Under the pieces are notes generated by a model that was not told the origin of the DNA, did no database searches, and saw nothing but the letters and a program-made list of their open reading frames with translations. The position numbers and the translations under genes are program-made. Positions 1 to 11,237 of a DNA stretch of 64,000 nt are shown piece by piece; the stretch's first letter is position 1, and every line of letters begins with the position of its first letter. Source of the DNA: Limnanthes douglasii subsp. nivea (lineage: Eukaryota; Streptophyta; Magnoliopsida; Brassicales; Limnanthaceae); contig JAUPFV010000003.1 of NCBI GenBank assembly GCA_036936605.1, forward strand, positions 104,479,278 to 104,543,277, read 5' to 3'.

Positions 1-93
1 CATGTAATAATGCTGCATTGGAAAACGAGAACGACATATATTATGAGACAAAAAATCTATTCTAAAAAGACACATATTATGAAACGGAAAGAG
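1..93. mobile_element. Stowaway-like MITE, right end only
   Basis: The window opens inside what looks like the right terminus of a Stowaway-type MITE. Positions 66-93 resemble the usual Stowaway end (a GACACATATTATGAAACGG-type sequence followed by a GAGTA motif), and TA at 94-95 would be the target duplication. The left end lies outside the window, so the terminal inverted repeat cannot be checked. Confidence 0.35.
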
Positions 94-180
94 TAATTAG
101 TTTTTTCCTTTTAGTAATTACTACTAATGGAGAAGGTTAATTAGTCTAAGTGGCAATTTTTATTATAAATAAAATATAAA

Positions 181-985
181 GGGTTATGCTAACCGGCCGG
201 TTAGCGAGCATTTAATATGAACTTTTTCTCTAATAATCAGGGTTCTTTTATAACATCTTAATAATGAGAGAGATTAAATTTCTTTTAAGACAACCATACC
301 CTTCTATTCTATGTTTAACTTTTTAATGTTAATAACACGATTAGGTAATAAAAATAAAAATAAAGTAATTTATACTTATTAAATAATATTTATAGATTCT
401 ATAAATTCAAATATTTTTTTAACCAAACAAAACCTACATGTTTAAAAAAGTTAATTTCAAATTAAAAGGTAATTATTAAACCTTCTAACTTTTTAAATAA
501 AAAGAAAGGTTTAAACAAATTAATTTCTTACGAAAATTCAATTGAATTTTTATAATATTTAATTTAAAAAATGAAGTTGATTTACCAAAAATATTGTTAA
601 AAAATTCAAAAATAATACTTATTTCAAAACTGATATTTTAAAAACTTGTTTTTTATTATAATAAAACTAAACTGATATTTAGTGCTAAATTATTTTGATT
701 ATAAATAATAGTACGATATTAATAATTTTATTTTTATTATGATAAGACTAATTAATTAATATATTATTTTATGAATTATTAATATCATATATTTAACTTT
801 AAAACCTGAATATAGAACAAAAGAAAAAAAGGGTAAAGCCTGAATAAAGAACAAAAGAGAAAAGGGTAAAAGTGTCTCAAACAAAATTAGTCTCTCTTAT
901 TATTACGATTTGTCTAAAATAATACAAAAAAGTTCCTATTAAATGCTTGGTAACCGGTGCCCATGGGCACCAGTTAGCCAAACCC
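181..985. mobile_element. Non-autonomous Mutator-like element (MULE MITE)
   Basis: An 805-bp element flanked by the perfect 9-bp direct repeat AAATATAAA (172-180 and 986-994), the target duplication length of Mutator-like elements. Its ends are inverted repeats of about 100 bp: reading inward from 181, and from 985 on the other strand, both begin GGGTT, then GGCTAAC or TGCTAAC, then a GC-rich palindrome, then AGCATTTAATA, GAACTTTTT and AGAGAGA. The left terminal repeat contains the perfect palindrome GCTAACCGGCCGGTTAGC (188-205); the right contains GGTGCCCATGGGCACC (956-971). No ORF inside encodes a transposase. The interior is very AT-rich. Confidence 0.85.
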
Positions 986-994
986 AAATATAAA

Positions 995-1427
995 ATATAT
1001 GTAGTAAAAAAATAATTAATATGATATTGAAATCTTTAAACATCAATATAATTCGGAATTAAGATATAAAGTTATAGTATGTCGGAAGAGACTTTTGGAT
1101 TACCCCATAGATTAAAATATGGCCAAAGCTATTTCTTCCGTGAGAATTTTTATTTCTTTCGTGAGAATTTTTATTTCCTCCATAATTTGAAAAAAACTCC
1201 ATGAGGTTATTTTTTCCATAAAGGAAATTACACATTTATCTTTCTACCCATTTATCCTACCTCTTTCATTTTCAAGAACGTCATTATTCTTCCCATTTAT
1301 TCTATTATCCTACCCATTAACAAATTCAAAGAAAAAAAAACATATTTATTTATTTCTTCAGTTTTCTAACTTTTGTTTTTCTTCATTTTTCGGTACTGTC
1401 TTTTGGCTATGGACTTTCTTGTTAGGT
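995..1427. other. AT-rich spacer with a 21-bp tandem duplication
   Basis: No gene is seen. The only structure is a 21-bp unit repeated twice at 1136-1156 and 1157-1177 (TTCCGTGAGAATTTTTATTTC, one mismatch). The stretch 1240-1400 is pyrimidine-rich on the plus strand, as in plant 5' leaders, but no coding sequence follows it. Confidence 0.6.
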
Positions 1428-1530
1428 TAAGGTTCTTATTTGGTAGATTTAGGGTTCTTACTTGGTAGATTTAGGGTTCGATTAAGGTTCTTATTTGGTA
1501 TATTTAGGGTTCGATTAAGGTTTATGATGT
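1428..1530 (+). repeat. Minisatellite with three telo-box motifs
   Basis: About three copies of a GGTTCTTATTTGGTAGATTTA-like unit, with GATTAA interruptions. Each copy contains TTTAGGGTT (1448-1456, 1470-1478, 1503-1511), identical to the plant telomere unit plus TT and to the telo-box (AAACCCTAA on the other strand) of plant promoters. The spacing between units and the non-telomeric filler argue against a true telomeric tract. Confidence 0.65.
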
Positions 1531-1609
1531 TTGTTTGGATCTATTTTCGAGTTTGGTTCGATTTTGTGTCTATATGGTTGTTCTACTGTATTCTGTTTTT
1601 TTAACGATA

Positions 1610-1646
1610 GCATATGATTCCGAGAGGCCATCTCGGAATCATATGC
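1610..1646. repeat. Perfect 16-bp-arm hairpin
   Basis: GCATATGATTCCGAGA (1610-1625) and TCTCGGAATCATATGC (1631-1646) are exact reverse complements separated by GGCCA. It shares its core with the hairpin at 1665-1699. Confidence 0.9.
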
Positions 1647-1664
1647 TTTTTTTTAACTGCAAAA

Positions 1665-1699
1665 CACCTAATTCCGAGTGGCCATCTCGGAATCAGGTG
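1665..1699. repeat. Near-perfect 14-bp-arm hairpin
   Basis: CACCTAATTCCGAG (1665-1678) and CTCGGAATCAGGTG (1686-1699) pair with one mismatch around the loop TGGCCAT. Together with the preceding hairpin it forms a tandem pair with the shared core ATTCCGAG-GGCCA-CTCGGAATCA. It abuts the integrase remnant that begins near 1711. Confidence 0.85.
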
Positions 1700-1710
1700 C
1701 AATTTTTTCC

Positions 1711-2527
1711 CATGACATCCGGAGGATGCAGAACTATTATAGTCGTTATTGACTATTTCTCAAAATAGATAGAAGCAGCTCCCTTGGCAGGGACCACGTC
1801 GAAGGCTATAATTAAATTAATCTTATCCAATATATGCGGTAGATTTGGAATCCCTCAAAAGATTACTACAGACAATGGGCCACAATTTGATAATAAAGTC
1901 ATTGAGGATTTATGTGCCTCTAGAGGCATTTAACATTGTTTTTCTTCTCCTTTCCATCCGCAAGAAAATGGCCAAGTTGAAGTTGCAAACAGAACCATTT
2001 TGTTTGGATTAAAAAAGATTTTAAAGGGCGCTGCGGGGCAATGACCAAGCTATTTACAAGAATTATTGTGGGCCTACATAACTACTCATCGGGCTGCTAC
2101 ACAAGAGTTTCCTTTTGCTTTGGTGTATGGGATGGATGCACTTACCCTCATAGAAGCTACTTTACCATCATACAGAGTCCATAACTATTCCGAACAGGCT
2201 AATGAGATAGCAATTAGGAATCAGCTGAACTTAGTAGAAGAAAGAAGAGTTAAAGCACACTTAAGAACAACACACTACCAAGGTTTGATGAGGAGCAGAG
2301 TTTCCTCCAAGGTCAAAAGAAGAGATTTTCAACCAGGGGATAAGGTATTAAAAAAATTCTTCTTACATACCAAGGTGAAGCAGTTTGGTAAATTGGCTCC
2401 GAACTGGGAAGGCTCTTATGAGGTCTGTGAGAAAATAAAACCTGGGATGTATAGGCTTCAAGACAAAGAAGGAAGAGTATTGAATCACCCATGGAATATT
2501 GAGCATCTCGGGTTATATTTAGAATAA
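1711..2527 (+). pseudogene. Tat-type Ty3/gypsy integrase, 5'-truncated (element A)
   Basis: This is the C-terminal half of an integrase, which inserts retrotransposon cDNA into host DNA. It reads in one frame from MTSGGCRTIIVVIDYFSK to HPWNIEHLGLYLE and is broken by stops at 1766-1768, 1931-1933 and 2042-2044. The catalytic core is recognisable: first Asp in VIDYFSK, second Asp in TTDNGPQF, and Glu in GQVEVANRT. The C-terminal domain carries the QPGDKVL and YRLQDKEGR motifs and ends without a chromodomain, as in Tat elements. Protease, reverse transcriptase, RNase H and the integrase zinc domain are absent upstream, where the copy is cut off next to two hairpins. It is close to the integrase of element B (48265-48936), so A and B belong to one family. 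It is not functional. Confidence 0.9.
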
Positions 2528-2946
2528 ATTTTTTTGTGTAAATATTTACTTTTTAAATACGAATGTAAATATTATGGGGCATACTCTTTCTTACCCTGGT
2601 GGCACGGGGAGGTTTTAATGAGATGTCCGGTTTTTTCTTCAATAATACATAATGCCTTCTTCAAAAATTTGGTGTGGTTTGACTACAATTCAATTTAAGT
2701 ATAAATCACTTATTCAATACCTCGAGTCTCAAGTATATCGGATAAACTTGGTGGTTGGTCATGACTATTGAATACATGTCATTGGAGATATTAAACACTC
2801 TCAATTTAATACTTTTGAAATTCTAGGGGCTACTTAAACATTAGCCATAAAAGATTTAAAGTAAAGTATTAAACAAAAAGGAAATTTGATAAATTAAACC
2901 TGTTCGGACTTAAACCGAGCAGTAGTACAAAACATGCCTTGGCCAT
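2528..2946 (+). other. Spacer between pol and antisense gene (element A)
   Basis: Non-coding, but clearly similar to 48937-49381 in element B. Shared blocks include TAAATATTTACTTTTTAA, AAATATTATGGGGCATAC and CCTGGTGGC(A/G)CGGG(G/A)AGGTTTT, and both finish near a CCATC(T/C)AAGGACTTTGATT-like sequence. Retention in two separate insertions supports these as parts of one retrotransposon family. Pol on plus and the antisense gene on minus converge here. Confidence 0.7.
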
Positions 2947-5565
2947 CTAAGGACTTTGATTGTTAATAAAAAACAAAAAAATACATGATAAAACCTTAGG
3001 GCTTGTTCCCTTCAGATGTTTTTTCACCACCATCTTTTGTGGAACTTTTGAGTTCAGCACTTGAACTCTCACTTGTACCTTCTTCATCATCTGTAGAATC
3101 GAATCCACTAGAATAGTTGTGCTTGTCGCCATCAGCCAAGGTATGAAATGGGATATCCTCATACTCCACATACTTCCATAAAGGACCAAGTGTTCTCTTT
3201 GGGAAGGTCTCATGGAACAACAGCACCATGTCAGATTTGATCCCATCATCTTTTTTTTTCTAAGAAGTCTACTACTCCATTGGCATATTCTTCAATACAC
3301 GCTTTGATGGCTTGCTCTTCCTGACGCTCCATGGCCTCTTTTTCCTTGGTCATCTCCGAAACAGTTCCTTCCAACTTAGTCTTCTTGTTGGTTAGGGTTT
3401 GGATAGCACCATCCTTAGTCTTCAACTGCTTCTTCAAAGCTGTGAGGCTTTGTGAGGAAAACGTCTCCAGAACGGATTACTTGGTTTGGAGCTCAGGTTT
3501 GGCTTCTTCCGATGCAGTTAGCTTGGTTGCCGAATCCTCATTTTCTTTCTTCAATGCCTCTATGCTTTATTGAGCACTTAGAAGACTCTCCAACAGAGAT
3601 TGTTTGTCAGAAGTGAGAGAGTTGATAATGTTGGTTTGATTTTTTACCTGCCTCTCCAGATCGAATACTGGCCGGATATAACCAAGGAGAGCATGACTTA
3701 AGGTATCATGTTCTCCAGATATGGAAAAATATTTCCCATTGTAAGTCACTATGTTGGAGGAACTAGAGGGACGATAAGGACCTGAAAATTCATCTTTTTC
3801 AAAGTCATTAATGTACAGACCGATGTCTTGAATGAAAGAAAGGTTCACTTCGTCGTTTCTTCCACCAGCAATATGTCCGGACTGGAGGTCTGTTGGGATT
3901 TCCTCTTGTAGGGTACGGTCAGCAGGAGCTGGTGGTGGGTTTTCCGGGGAGCGAAGGATTATCTTTTCCCCCAGAGTAACTTTCTTCTTCTTGGAAGCTT
4001 TTTTGTCACTAATGGCCTTGCGCTTTCTGTCATTTTTAGGAGGCCTTGGTGGGTTCTTAGACCCTCAAGCTTCCCTCACAGTCTCAACCTCTACCGCCTT
4101 AAGCAAGGCCACATCAATACCACCCTGGTTCCCTGAACCAGTTCCCTCCGTAGTTGTTTGAGCCAGGTTTGTCGCGGTCTTCCTCTTCTTGTTCTTCATT
4201 TTGTTGGGGGCCTTAGCCCTGAAAGGCAACTACAGCTTGACGTCTTTGGCTTCTGTCCTTTTCAAAATCACGTCAAGAGGATAAAGGGTGGTCAGCTCTT
4301 CCCATGAAAGGTCTCTTCGGCCTGTGGTGTTCCACATGTGAGACTTCACAAAATTTCCCAACTTGAAGCAATTGTGGAAGAGATTCCCCCAGTTTTCCGA
4401 AGCCCATGCATTAAGCTTTGCACAATTCTTTTTCCCTTCTTCCAAGTGGCTGGTGAACTCATTCATCAGAACTGAAGAGAGATAAAAAAAATTAGTCAGA
4501 ATAAGAAAATTTATAGTTTAAGAAAAAACGGATAAACTTACCAGTGTTTTTCCACCCGCTAGTCAGCAAACTAGGGTTTGTGTTGGCCTTTATCTTCCTA
4601 CCATTCTCCCATATCCCACTTACAAAAAGAAACTGTGCCCTCCAAGGTTTTTTGGACTCTAATAAATTGTCCACAACCTTGGAACCATTCCCCATGTTGT
4701 AGTGATACAAGGGAATTTGATGGTTCTTGCACATGCTTGCTACAACAGCAAACTGCTTTATTGGAAGAGGGATCTTTGACAACCTATTGGTCATGATACA
4801 AGCTAGGAGTGTATACCATACATTAGGGCTTAACTGACTAGGACAAAGTTTGACCAAGTGAAAGTACTTGACAATCTCTGGGTTTAAAGGGAACCAGAGT
4901 CCCCAGTTCAGCACTTTGCTGTATACTACCACCTCGTTCAATTTGTAGTACATGGGAGTCTTGAGAGTGATTGGTATCCTCACTTTTACAGACTCTATAA
5001 TCCTCCATTTGGTCCGGATTTGACCTAACTTGGCAGTGTGGGTGTAGATATAGTTAATATTTTGCAAAGCCAGCAAATACTTGACGCTGACGTATTTAAA
5101 ACAAAGGCTTACTTTACCCTCTAGACACTTCGAAAGAGAGTCTGGATGAGTCATGCAAACTTTAACTTTAATTTTACCTTTCTTTTCTGAGACAACATCC
5201 CCTGTCTGACCTAACGTCTCGGTCACCTCTTCAAGGTTGTCCTCCATATTCTCTTCCATCACTGTGGAAGGTTTTTCAGTTGTCTTTGAAGAAGGTTTCT
5301 CTGGTTCCTTCATCGAAAGTTGTTCGGGTGGTTGTGCACTTGTTGTCTCTGAGGGCCTAATGTCTGGTAGAGGTTGTTGTCTTGAGGGCTTGGCCTGTGG
5401 AGCAACTTTAGCCACCTCTGATCCGGAGGGTTTTGAAGATGATGGAGTTGATTGGATTTTTGTTTGGCGGGTCGTCCGACGAGGAGTTATTCTCTCTGGT
5501 GACTTTTCAGTATCAGAACCCATCACTATAAACGGTGAGGGTTTTCTAGTGCTTGAAACTGCTTA
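2947..5565 (-). pseudogene. Spliced antisense gene of Tat element A (aORF)
   Basis: This gene runs opposite to the element's pol and has no function I can assign. Exon 1 reads from 5523 (ATG; an upstream in-frame VSSTRKPSPFIV continues to a stop near 5560) to 4542: a Ser/Pro/Glu-rich N-terminus with TPRRTTRQTK, an acidic stretch with STVMEENMEDNLEE, then a conserved domain with LNWGLWFPLNPEIVKYFHL, LCPSQL and YHYNM. A GT-AG intron lies at 4472-4541 (donor GTAAGT, acceptor TCTCTTCAG). Exon 2 continues LMNEFTSHLEE, CAKLNAWASENW and GRRDLSWEELT, a Lys-rich linker, then a coiled coil (about 3850-3246) and a conserved C-terminus MVLLFHETFPKRTLG to about 2996. Stops and frameshifts break exon 2. 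The domain order and intron match element B (49382-52262). The central block faintly recalls the putative gypsy-type transposon domain (Transposase_28); that is a guess. Confidence 0.8.
4472..4541 (-). other. Intron in the antisense gene of element A
   Basis: A 70-nt GT-AG intron on the minus strand. The donor is ACACTG/GTAAGTTT, the acceptor TCTCTCTTCAG/TTCTGATG, and the interior is T-rich. Removing it keeps the frame (phase 1) and joins WKNT to LMNEF, matching the continuous domain order of element B, which has an intron at the same site (50940-51017). Confidence 0.75.
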
Positions 5566-7295
5566 ATCCAAGCATACGAAATATATTGATGATATAAATT
5601 TAATCATTTATAAAACTTTATGTTGTTTAAGTGAAATTGTGAGTACTTCGTAAGAAAAAAATTATAAAGAGCTAACAAATTGTAAGTCATTTCTTAGCAT
5701 ATGTATTACTTGGGTTACCATTTAGAATCACAAAAAATATTATCACTCAATTTCAAGATATGATTCAAAATGTTCACAAGCGTCTGAGTGGATGGCTCAG
5801 TATATGGCTTACGTCCATGGGTGTTTTCCTTCAATAAAATCACTTTTATAATTTATATTGGAGAAATAATAATTTATTCAAGTCATACAACATGAATCAT
5901 AATGTTATTCATGTTATATAATATGAATAGTTTACAAGTTCATGTTGTATAACTTAAATAGTCTTGCTAATTCATGTTGTATAAAATAAATTATGTTATT
6001 CATATTCATGTTACATAAAGAATATACATACTATAATGTGAAAATCTATTAGAAATCATAAAAATATCATATAGCAATAAATAAATAAAATTACACTCGT
6101 AATATTTATCATGGGACATACTTATTGATGTATAATTTGCATGTTATAATCAATTTTCAACAATTACCCAAAACGTCTACACGATATAACCCAATCTGCA
6201 TACCACATCCCAACACTCTATGCCATAACCAAACATTGTGCACGTTACAATCCAGTTTCAATCCAATATTACGCACGTTACAATCTAGTACCCAGTATGA
6301 TATTTGCACCAAACTACACGCTATAACCCACATCGTCTCCATGCTTAAAACATAGATTAAACAACACTTTAAATGATACTACTACATAACATGCTTAACA
6401 ATCTTAAACAATTTCATAAATCATGCACCAATTCTAAACATGTCATGCTTAAATACTAATCTAAGTTTGACAATAAAATTAAACAAAAAGAGTAAAAATT
6501 AGCAAAAAACAAACACAATTTCCTAACAAATAAACTTAACATCATTAGTTTTTAGCTGAATTTATAGATAACAACATAATTTTAATATTTTTTTTATTAA
6601 TATCATTTCCTGATCCATCCTATTACAATCCATAGCTAATAATATTGCATATTCTATATCTTAAACATGTTGTAGGATTTACAAATAAACATCGATTGAG
6701 AGCTAATTCGTACGTGCTGTAAAGAATAATGAATAAACATTGAACTTACTAGTTTGTATCTTGTACTTGATTACCAATCTATCTGATCTGCAGTAGAATG
6801 TTTTGTCTAGTTATGATACTCAAGTAAAGAACAGACTATTGAGCTTCTTGCAGTTTCTAGGCGTTATGGGTATTGTCTTTGAAGGGTATGAAAAAGAAAA
6901 CTTTTTATGGATCAACGATTAAAAATTATTGGAGAGTATGATGAAGAAAATGAAAATAAAAAACAGGTAAATCTAAAACATGTGAATGTTTCAAATGTTT
7001 AAAATATTAAAATTCGGTTATGTGTAGACTAATTATATATAGTGAATCTAATTCATTAAAATAACTATTAGTCCATGAAATAACCCAATTTGTCTATTTC
7101 GACCATTAGTTTTTTTTTAGTAAATCATTCTTTTACTTTAATTTTTAAATCACTATAGTCCGACTTACTAGCCACTCTAGGGGACAATAACCTTGATTGG
7201 ATTTTAGAGCTCAATACTAAATTATTACATTAATGGTTCTCCATTAAACCTACGATTAACCCCACTGGTATCTATAATATATACCTTTATGATAC

Positions 7296-7328
<33 letters not shown>

Positions 7329-9761
7329 GTAGGTCTAATTTATCTTAATATCTATTAATTTTACTTTTATTTTAATTGGAATAATAACAACAAGTCTTGA
7401 TATTCTAAATTTACATGTGGTAAGATATTTCTAAGTCAATGATATCCTTACAATCTTCCACTTGGATCATTCGCATGTATTGAAGTGTATCCATCTAAAT
7501 GTGCACTTATAAAACAATATTATTTACATATAACATATTGTGTATCTTATCATTCCAGATGATAGCTAACAATAACCCAAAATGTTTCAACCATGATTTA
7601 CCTTTGTGCAACTGATCCTACGATAAAGTAATTTTCAACTACCACATTAATGACTCTCGAATTTTCGTGGAGTGCATCATGGAATTAGCACAACACTGTA
7701 CTCAATACGTGTTGAAGTCCAACTAGTCATACTGAACTTAATTTAGATCGCTTGAAATTCACAAACAAAATCAAAGACTGAAATAGTATACTACTTATCT
7801 GAACGTACGGATATAATCTAAAATAATACGATATGAATATTAAAATTAAAATGTGAAAACAAAAACATTCCCATTAAATATAGATATCTTATAGATTAGG
7901 AACACATACATGTTTAATATGTTCATAAAAAAACTTGGAGTGTTAAAATCTTAGTAAAGAGGGAAAATAAATATTTTACTAAATGAAAATAGTTTGTTTT
8001 ACTTTCTCTCACTCTTATTTCCTTATTCATAAGAAACTGAACGTCTTTTCGTTCTTTGGATATGAAGTTTATTACAAATTCAGTTCTCATGAAAAATGCG
8101 AGTATTAATAACATTATTTCATTTAATATCCACTTAATGTAAAAAGTCGTGCACTTAAATAATCTCCTTAATTACATGACTTTATTTATAACATCATGCA
8201 ATGTCTAATACTGAATATTAGATGACCTGTGTCCCATTGTACAACGGTTCATCCGTGGAATACTTAAGTATTTTACTTCAGATATAAATAATGAATCACA
8301 TTCCTTATCTAGAATTATAATAAGCATCAATAAAGAGTTCAATTGTTAAAACATATGATGTCTTCAGTATTCCCTAAAGTTCTAAATTGGTATTAAGATG
8401 TTGACTCATAAAACTCTTCCCAAATCATCTCAAGAAAATCAGAGTTTTTTCATTTTCATACCATAATACTTTGGCATGCTGTTAATATATGTCTTATATA
8501 ATAAATCTATAGAACTATCAAGAGTAATATGATGATTTTTGGTTCCTAATATAGACGACGCCTCACCTATAAATTTAAGACATAATTTACTGAACATAAA
8601 ATTCTTGGTCGCATGCTATAGTTTACCATAATTCACGGTAACATTAACTAGCTGATATAGGTAGAATATCAACTGAAAACAAAGCAGATAGAACCCTAGG
8701 CGTAGGGTAGATGGAACTCACAACTTTAGAAGAAAAACAATATCTCAATTAAACAAAAATAATAAAAAAAACTTAGGGTATAGGATGTTATAAATAACAA
8801 ATATCCAAAACTCTAATCCCCAAATATAGAAATTACATAAATGTCTTAAAATATTAAAAATAATAATGAAATATACAAAAATTGGTTTTTGGGATTCTAA
8901 ACGATCGAACTTAGGATCCAAACCTCGTGACAAATGTCACGCTTTTGAAATTTGTCGGGCTTGTCAAGACCTTCGATTTGAGTACTAATATCATCCGTTC
9001 TAATATCTGATTGAGAAACATGACTTGTTTCTGGAACGACATCATTTTTCCCCACATAAGAAGAATTCTCCCTCGAATTCTCATCAGTAGCAAGATCAAC
9101 ACTTTACATATACAATCATAATATAAACTAATCCCACGAAAAAAAACGTGTTTAATTGTGTAGAGTCAATAGTCACACCACCAAGAACAAGTTAAACATT
9201 TTCCTCACACTTAGAAGTCAGAATAACATATCTAAATTTCTCAACTTCTCTAATATCTGATATGTCTATGTGAATTATAAATTGCTTCATGTTTTCCAAT
9301 CCAACATTAACCTGCTAAGCATGGGTCTGTTTCCCCAACTCCCAAATAATTTTTTACTTAAATAGTTTACAAGCCCCCTTCAATTATGTTTGATCCTACA
9401 AGATCCACATTTAATAGCTTGTTTTTTCTAAATTTGGTAGTTTTATCTTCCTTTTTCTCTTTCTCGTTTTTGTTCACAAGAACTAAACTCTTCGAAGAAT
9501 CAAAGATTACTTCAGCTTCTTTATCATCCAAAGTCTCCACAACCACATTCTTTTTATCATGAACTTCCACACTAAGCTTTTAGCTAGCATTGCACCAATA
9601 AGTTCGACATTATCTAAAACTCCTTCAAGTTCTAATTGAAAATCTAATTTGTTTTTTTTAAAACACAACCTTTTCCTATTATCTTACCGGACAACTCATC
9701 CTTATTCTTAACCGAATGATTCACTTTAGTTTTAAACCCTAAAATTTTCTTCTTAAAACTT
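5566..9761. other. AT-rich intergenic DNA, no gene recognised
   Basis: No coding sequence that I can support. The similarity to element B ends abruptly near 5565, so the 3' LTR of element A is missing. An (ATT)n microsatellite occupies about 7296-7326. Around 6236-6296 the phrase GCACGTTACAATC occurs twice. Minus-strand open stretches at 8911-9102 and 9367-9570 (acidic and Lys-rich) may be decayed downstream parts of the gag relic at 9762-10117, but no domain is visible. Confidence 0.5.
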
Positions 9762-10117
9762 ATTTATAAAAGCACCAACCAAGTGAGTCTGTTTCATTAG
9801 CTGCAACCATGACGCAACCCAACCGTGAAACTTACTTGCAACTAACTTGACTATCTTGTCATCCGGAACATTGTTGAAGTCTAAAAAATCTTTCACCCAT
9901 GTGATCCAATCTAGAAACGCTTATGGTTGAAAACCCTCATGAAATCCTGGAATCTCGAGACTAACCCTTGATTCTCACCGGTTGCTTGTATTCTAAAAGT
10001 AATGACGAGTGGAAATTGTTTGAAGACCTGCTCGCGATGAATTTGTGAAGGAACACAACCTCTGCCCTTCTCTCTCCTCGGAGGAGAAAAATTATTCGAA
10101 TTGTGTGCTAGTTGCAA
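9762..10117 (-). pseudogene. Ty3/gypsy gag-like relic
   Basis: Two minus-strand frames joined by a shift near 9915 give a gag-like stretch: VITFRIQATGENQG in one frame, then AFLDWITWVKDFLDFNNVPD and KIVKLVASKFHGWVASW in the next, ending around 9762. The pattern DWI..V..FLDF..VPDDK...LVASK..G.A..W is that of the retrotransposon gag capsid domain, especially in chromovirus-like elements. This differs from the Tat gags elsewhere in the window. No pol domain is seen to its left, so this is an isolated relic. The assignment rests on motif resemblance only. Confidence 0.45.
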
Positions 10118-10295
10118 AATTAAGTGTAATTTAATTGCTAGAAAACAATCGTGTTCCGGTTGTAAAATTACATATAATTGGTTGCTAAAAAAATAAGTGG
10201 ATCACAGTTGTGTAATTAGATGTAATTTCATTACGAAAATAAAAACAAAAACAAAATATTTTCAAAAATATTACTATTAACTTTATTTTGTTAAT

Positions 10296-10341
<46 letters not shown>

Positions 10342-11099
10342 AGAATAATTTTATTAAAAGTTAAAAAGTATAATTTTTTTGGACATTAAAAATAGATAAT
10401 TATTAAAAATTATACGTGTTTATTTTAGTGGATTGTCAATTTATTTTTATATATATAATTAATTAAATTGATAAAAGTCAATTCTATTTATCCAACTAAT
10501 TTTCATAAAAGAATACAAAATAAATTGACTAGATATAAAATAAAATAAATGAAAACTCGTAATTTTTTCTACAACACCACCTTTTCAAAAGTGAGGAATA
10601 AAAGTTACAGTAAAACATTACTAATATTCTAATATTGTTACTCAACTCGTGAACGATTTGACACAATAATTAGTGTATGTCCCGTGTTATTATTGTCGAC
10701 TAAACAATCGGCGTTAGTGGTTTGTGTCACATCTTCACTTAGTATTTGAAATTTGTCTCTATAGAAAATAGGGTAGTTCTTTATTATTTGACTTAATTTC
10801 AATAGTAGTAGTATTATACTTTATCCGAACTTAATCGTCACGTAATTGTCTCGAAAATTCCATCATATTATTTCGAAATAATGACAATCTTATTTATTAG
10901 GCAAATGTTAATCGGTGTTTTAAAGAAAGTAATTCATAATCAAAATATTTTTATAACTTTATAATTATGTTTTAAATTTAATTTAAGAATACACAAAGCT
11001 ACAGATAAAGACCCAATTTTTGAAGATATTTTATACTTTAATTATTTTTTTTTATAAAATTAACTAACCAACTTCTCTTTTTTTGTTTTAATTTTAATT
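10118..11099. other. AT-rich spacer with (TA)n microsatellite
   Basis: No gene is seen. A (TA)n run of about 39 bp lies at 10299-10337. The rest is AT-rich with no recognisable element. Confidence 0.6.
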
Positions 11100-11237
11100 T
11101 GTAAAGGTATGTATATTTTAAACCGTAACTCGAAAAAAGAATCCGAAAATACCATTAGTTTTGTTTTTTTAAGACGAACAAAACGGATATGTTTTGATTT
11201 TTTTTAAATTTATTTTACACACGTTTCTCAGTTATAT
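11100..11237 (-). repeat. Dispersed repeat unit, reverse-oriented copy
   Basis: Read on the minus strand, this contains AAAACAAAACTAATGGTATT, then a CGAGTTACGGTTTAAAA block, preceded by CAAAACATAT. The same blocks occur in the plus orientation in the tandem repeats at 43655-44255 and in the partial copy at 60150-60260. It adjoins the minisatellite at 11238-11775, whose unit carries the GGTTTCGCATCTA motif of the same family. Confidence 0.7.

Noticed and set aside
1428..1530. Interstitial telomere tract
   Set aside because: TTTAGGG occurs only once per unit with unrelated filler between, so it is a telo-box minisatellite rather than telomeric DNA.
2570..2590. ATGGGGCATAC shared by Tat spacers (2573, 48981) and LINE tails (28073, 38590) as a common element
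   Set aside because: The match is only about 11-12 bases, flanks differ and the element classes are unrelated; probably chance or a short functional convergence.
3331..5566. Plus-strand open frames at 3331-3573, 3832-4161, 4578-4796 and 5237-5566 as genes
   Set aside because: They are shadows of the minus-strand antisense gene, whose translation is conserved in element B.
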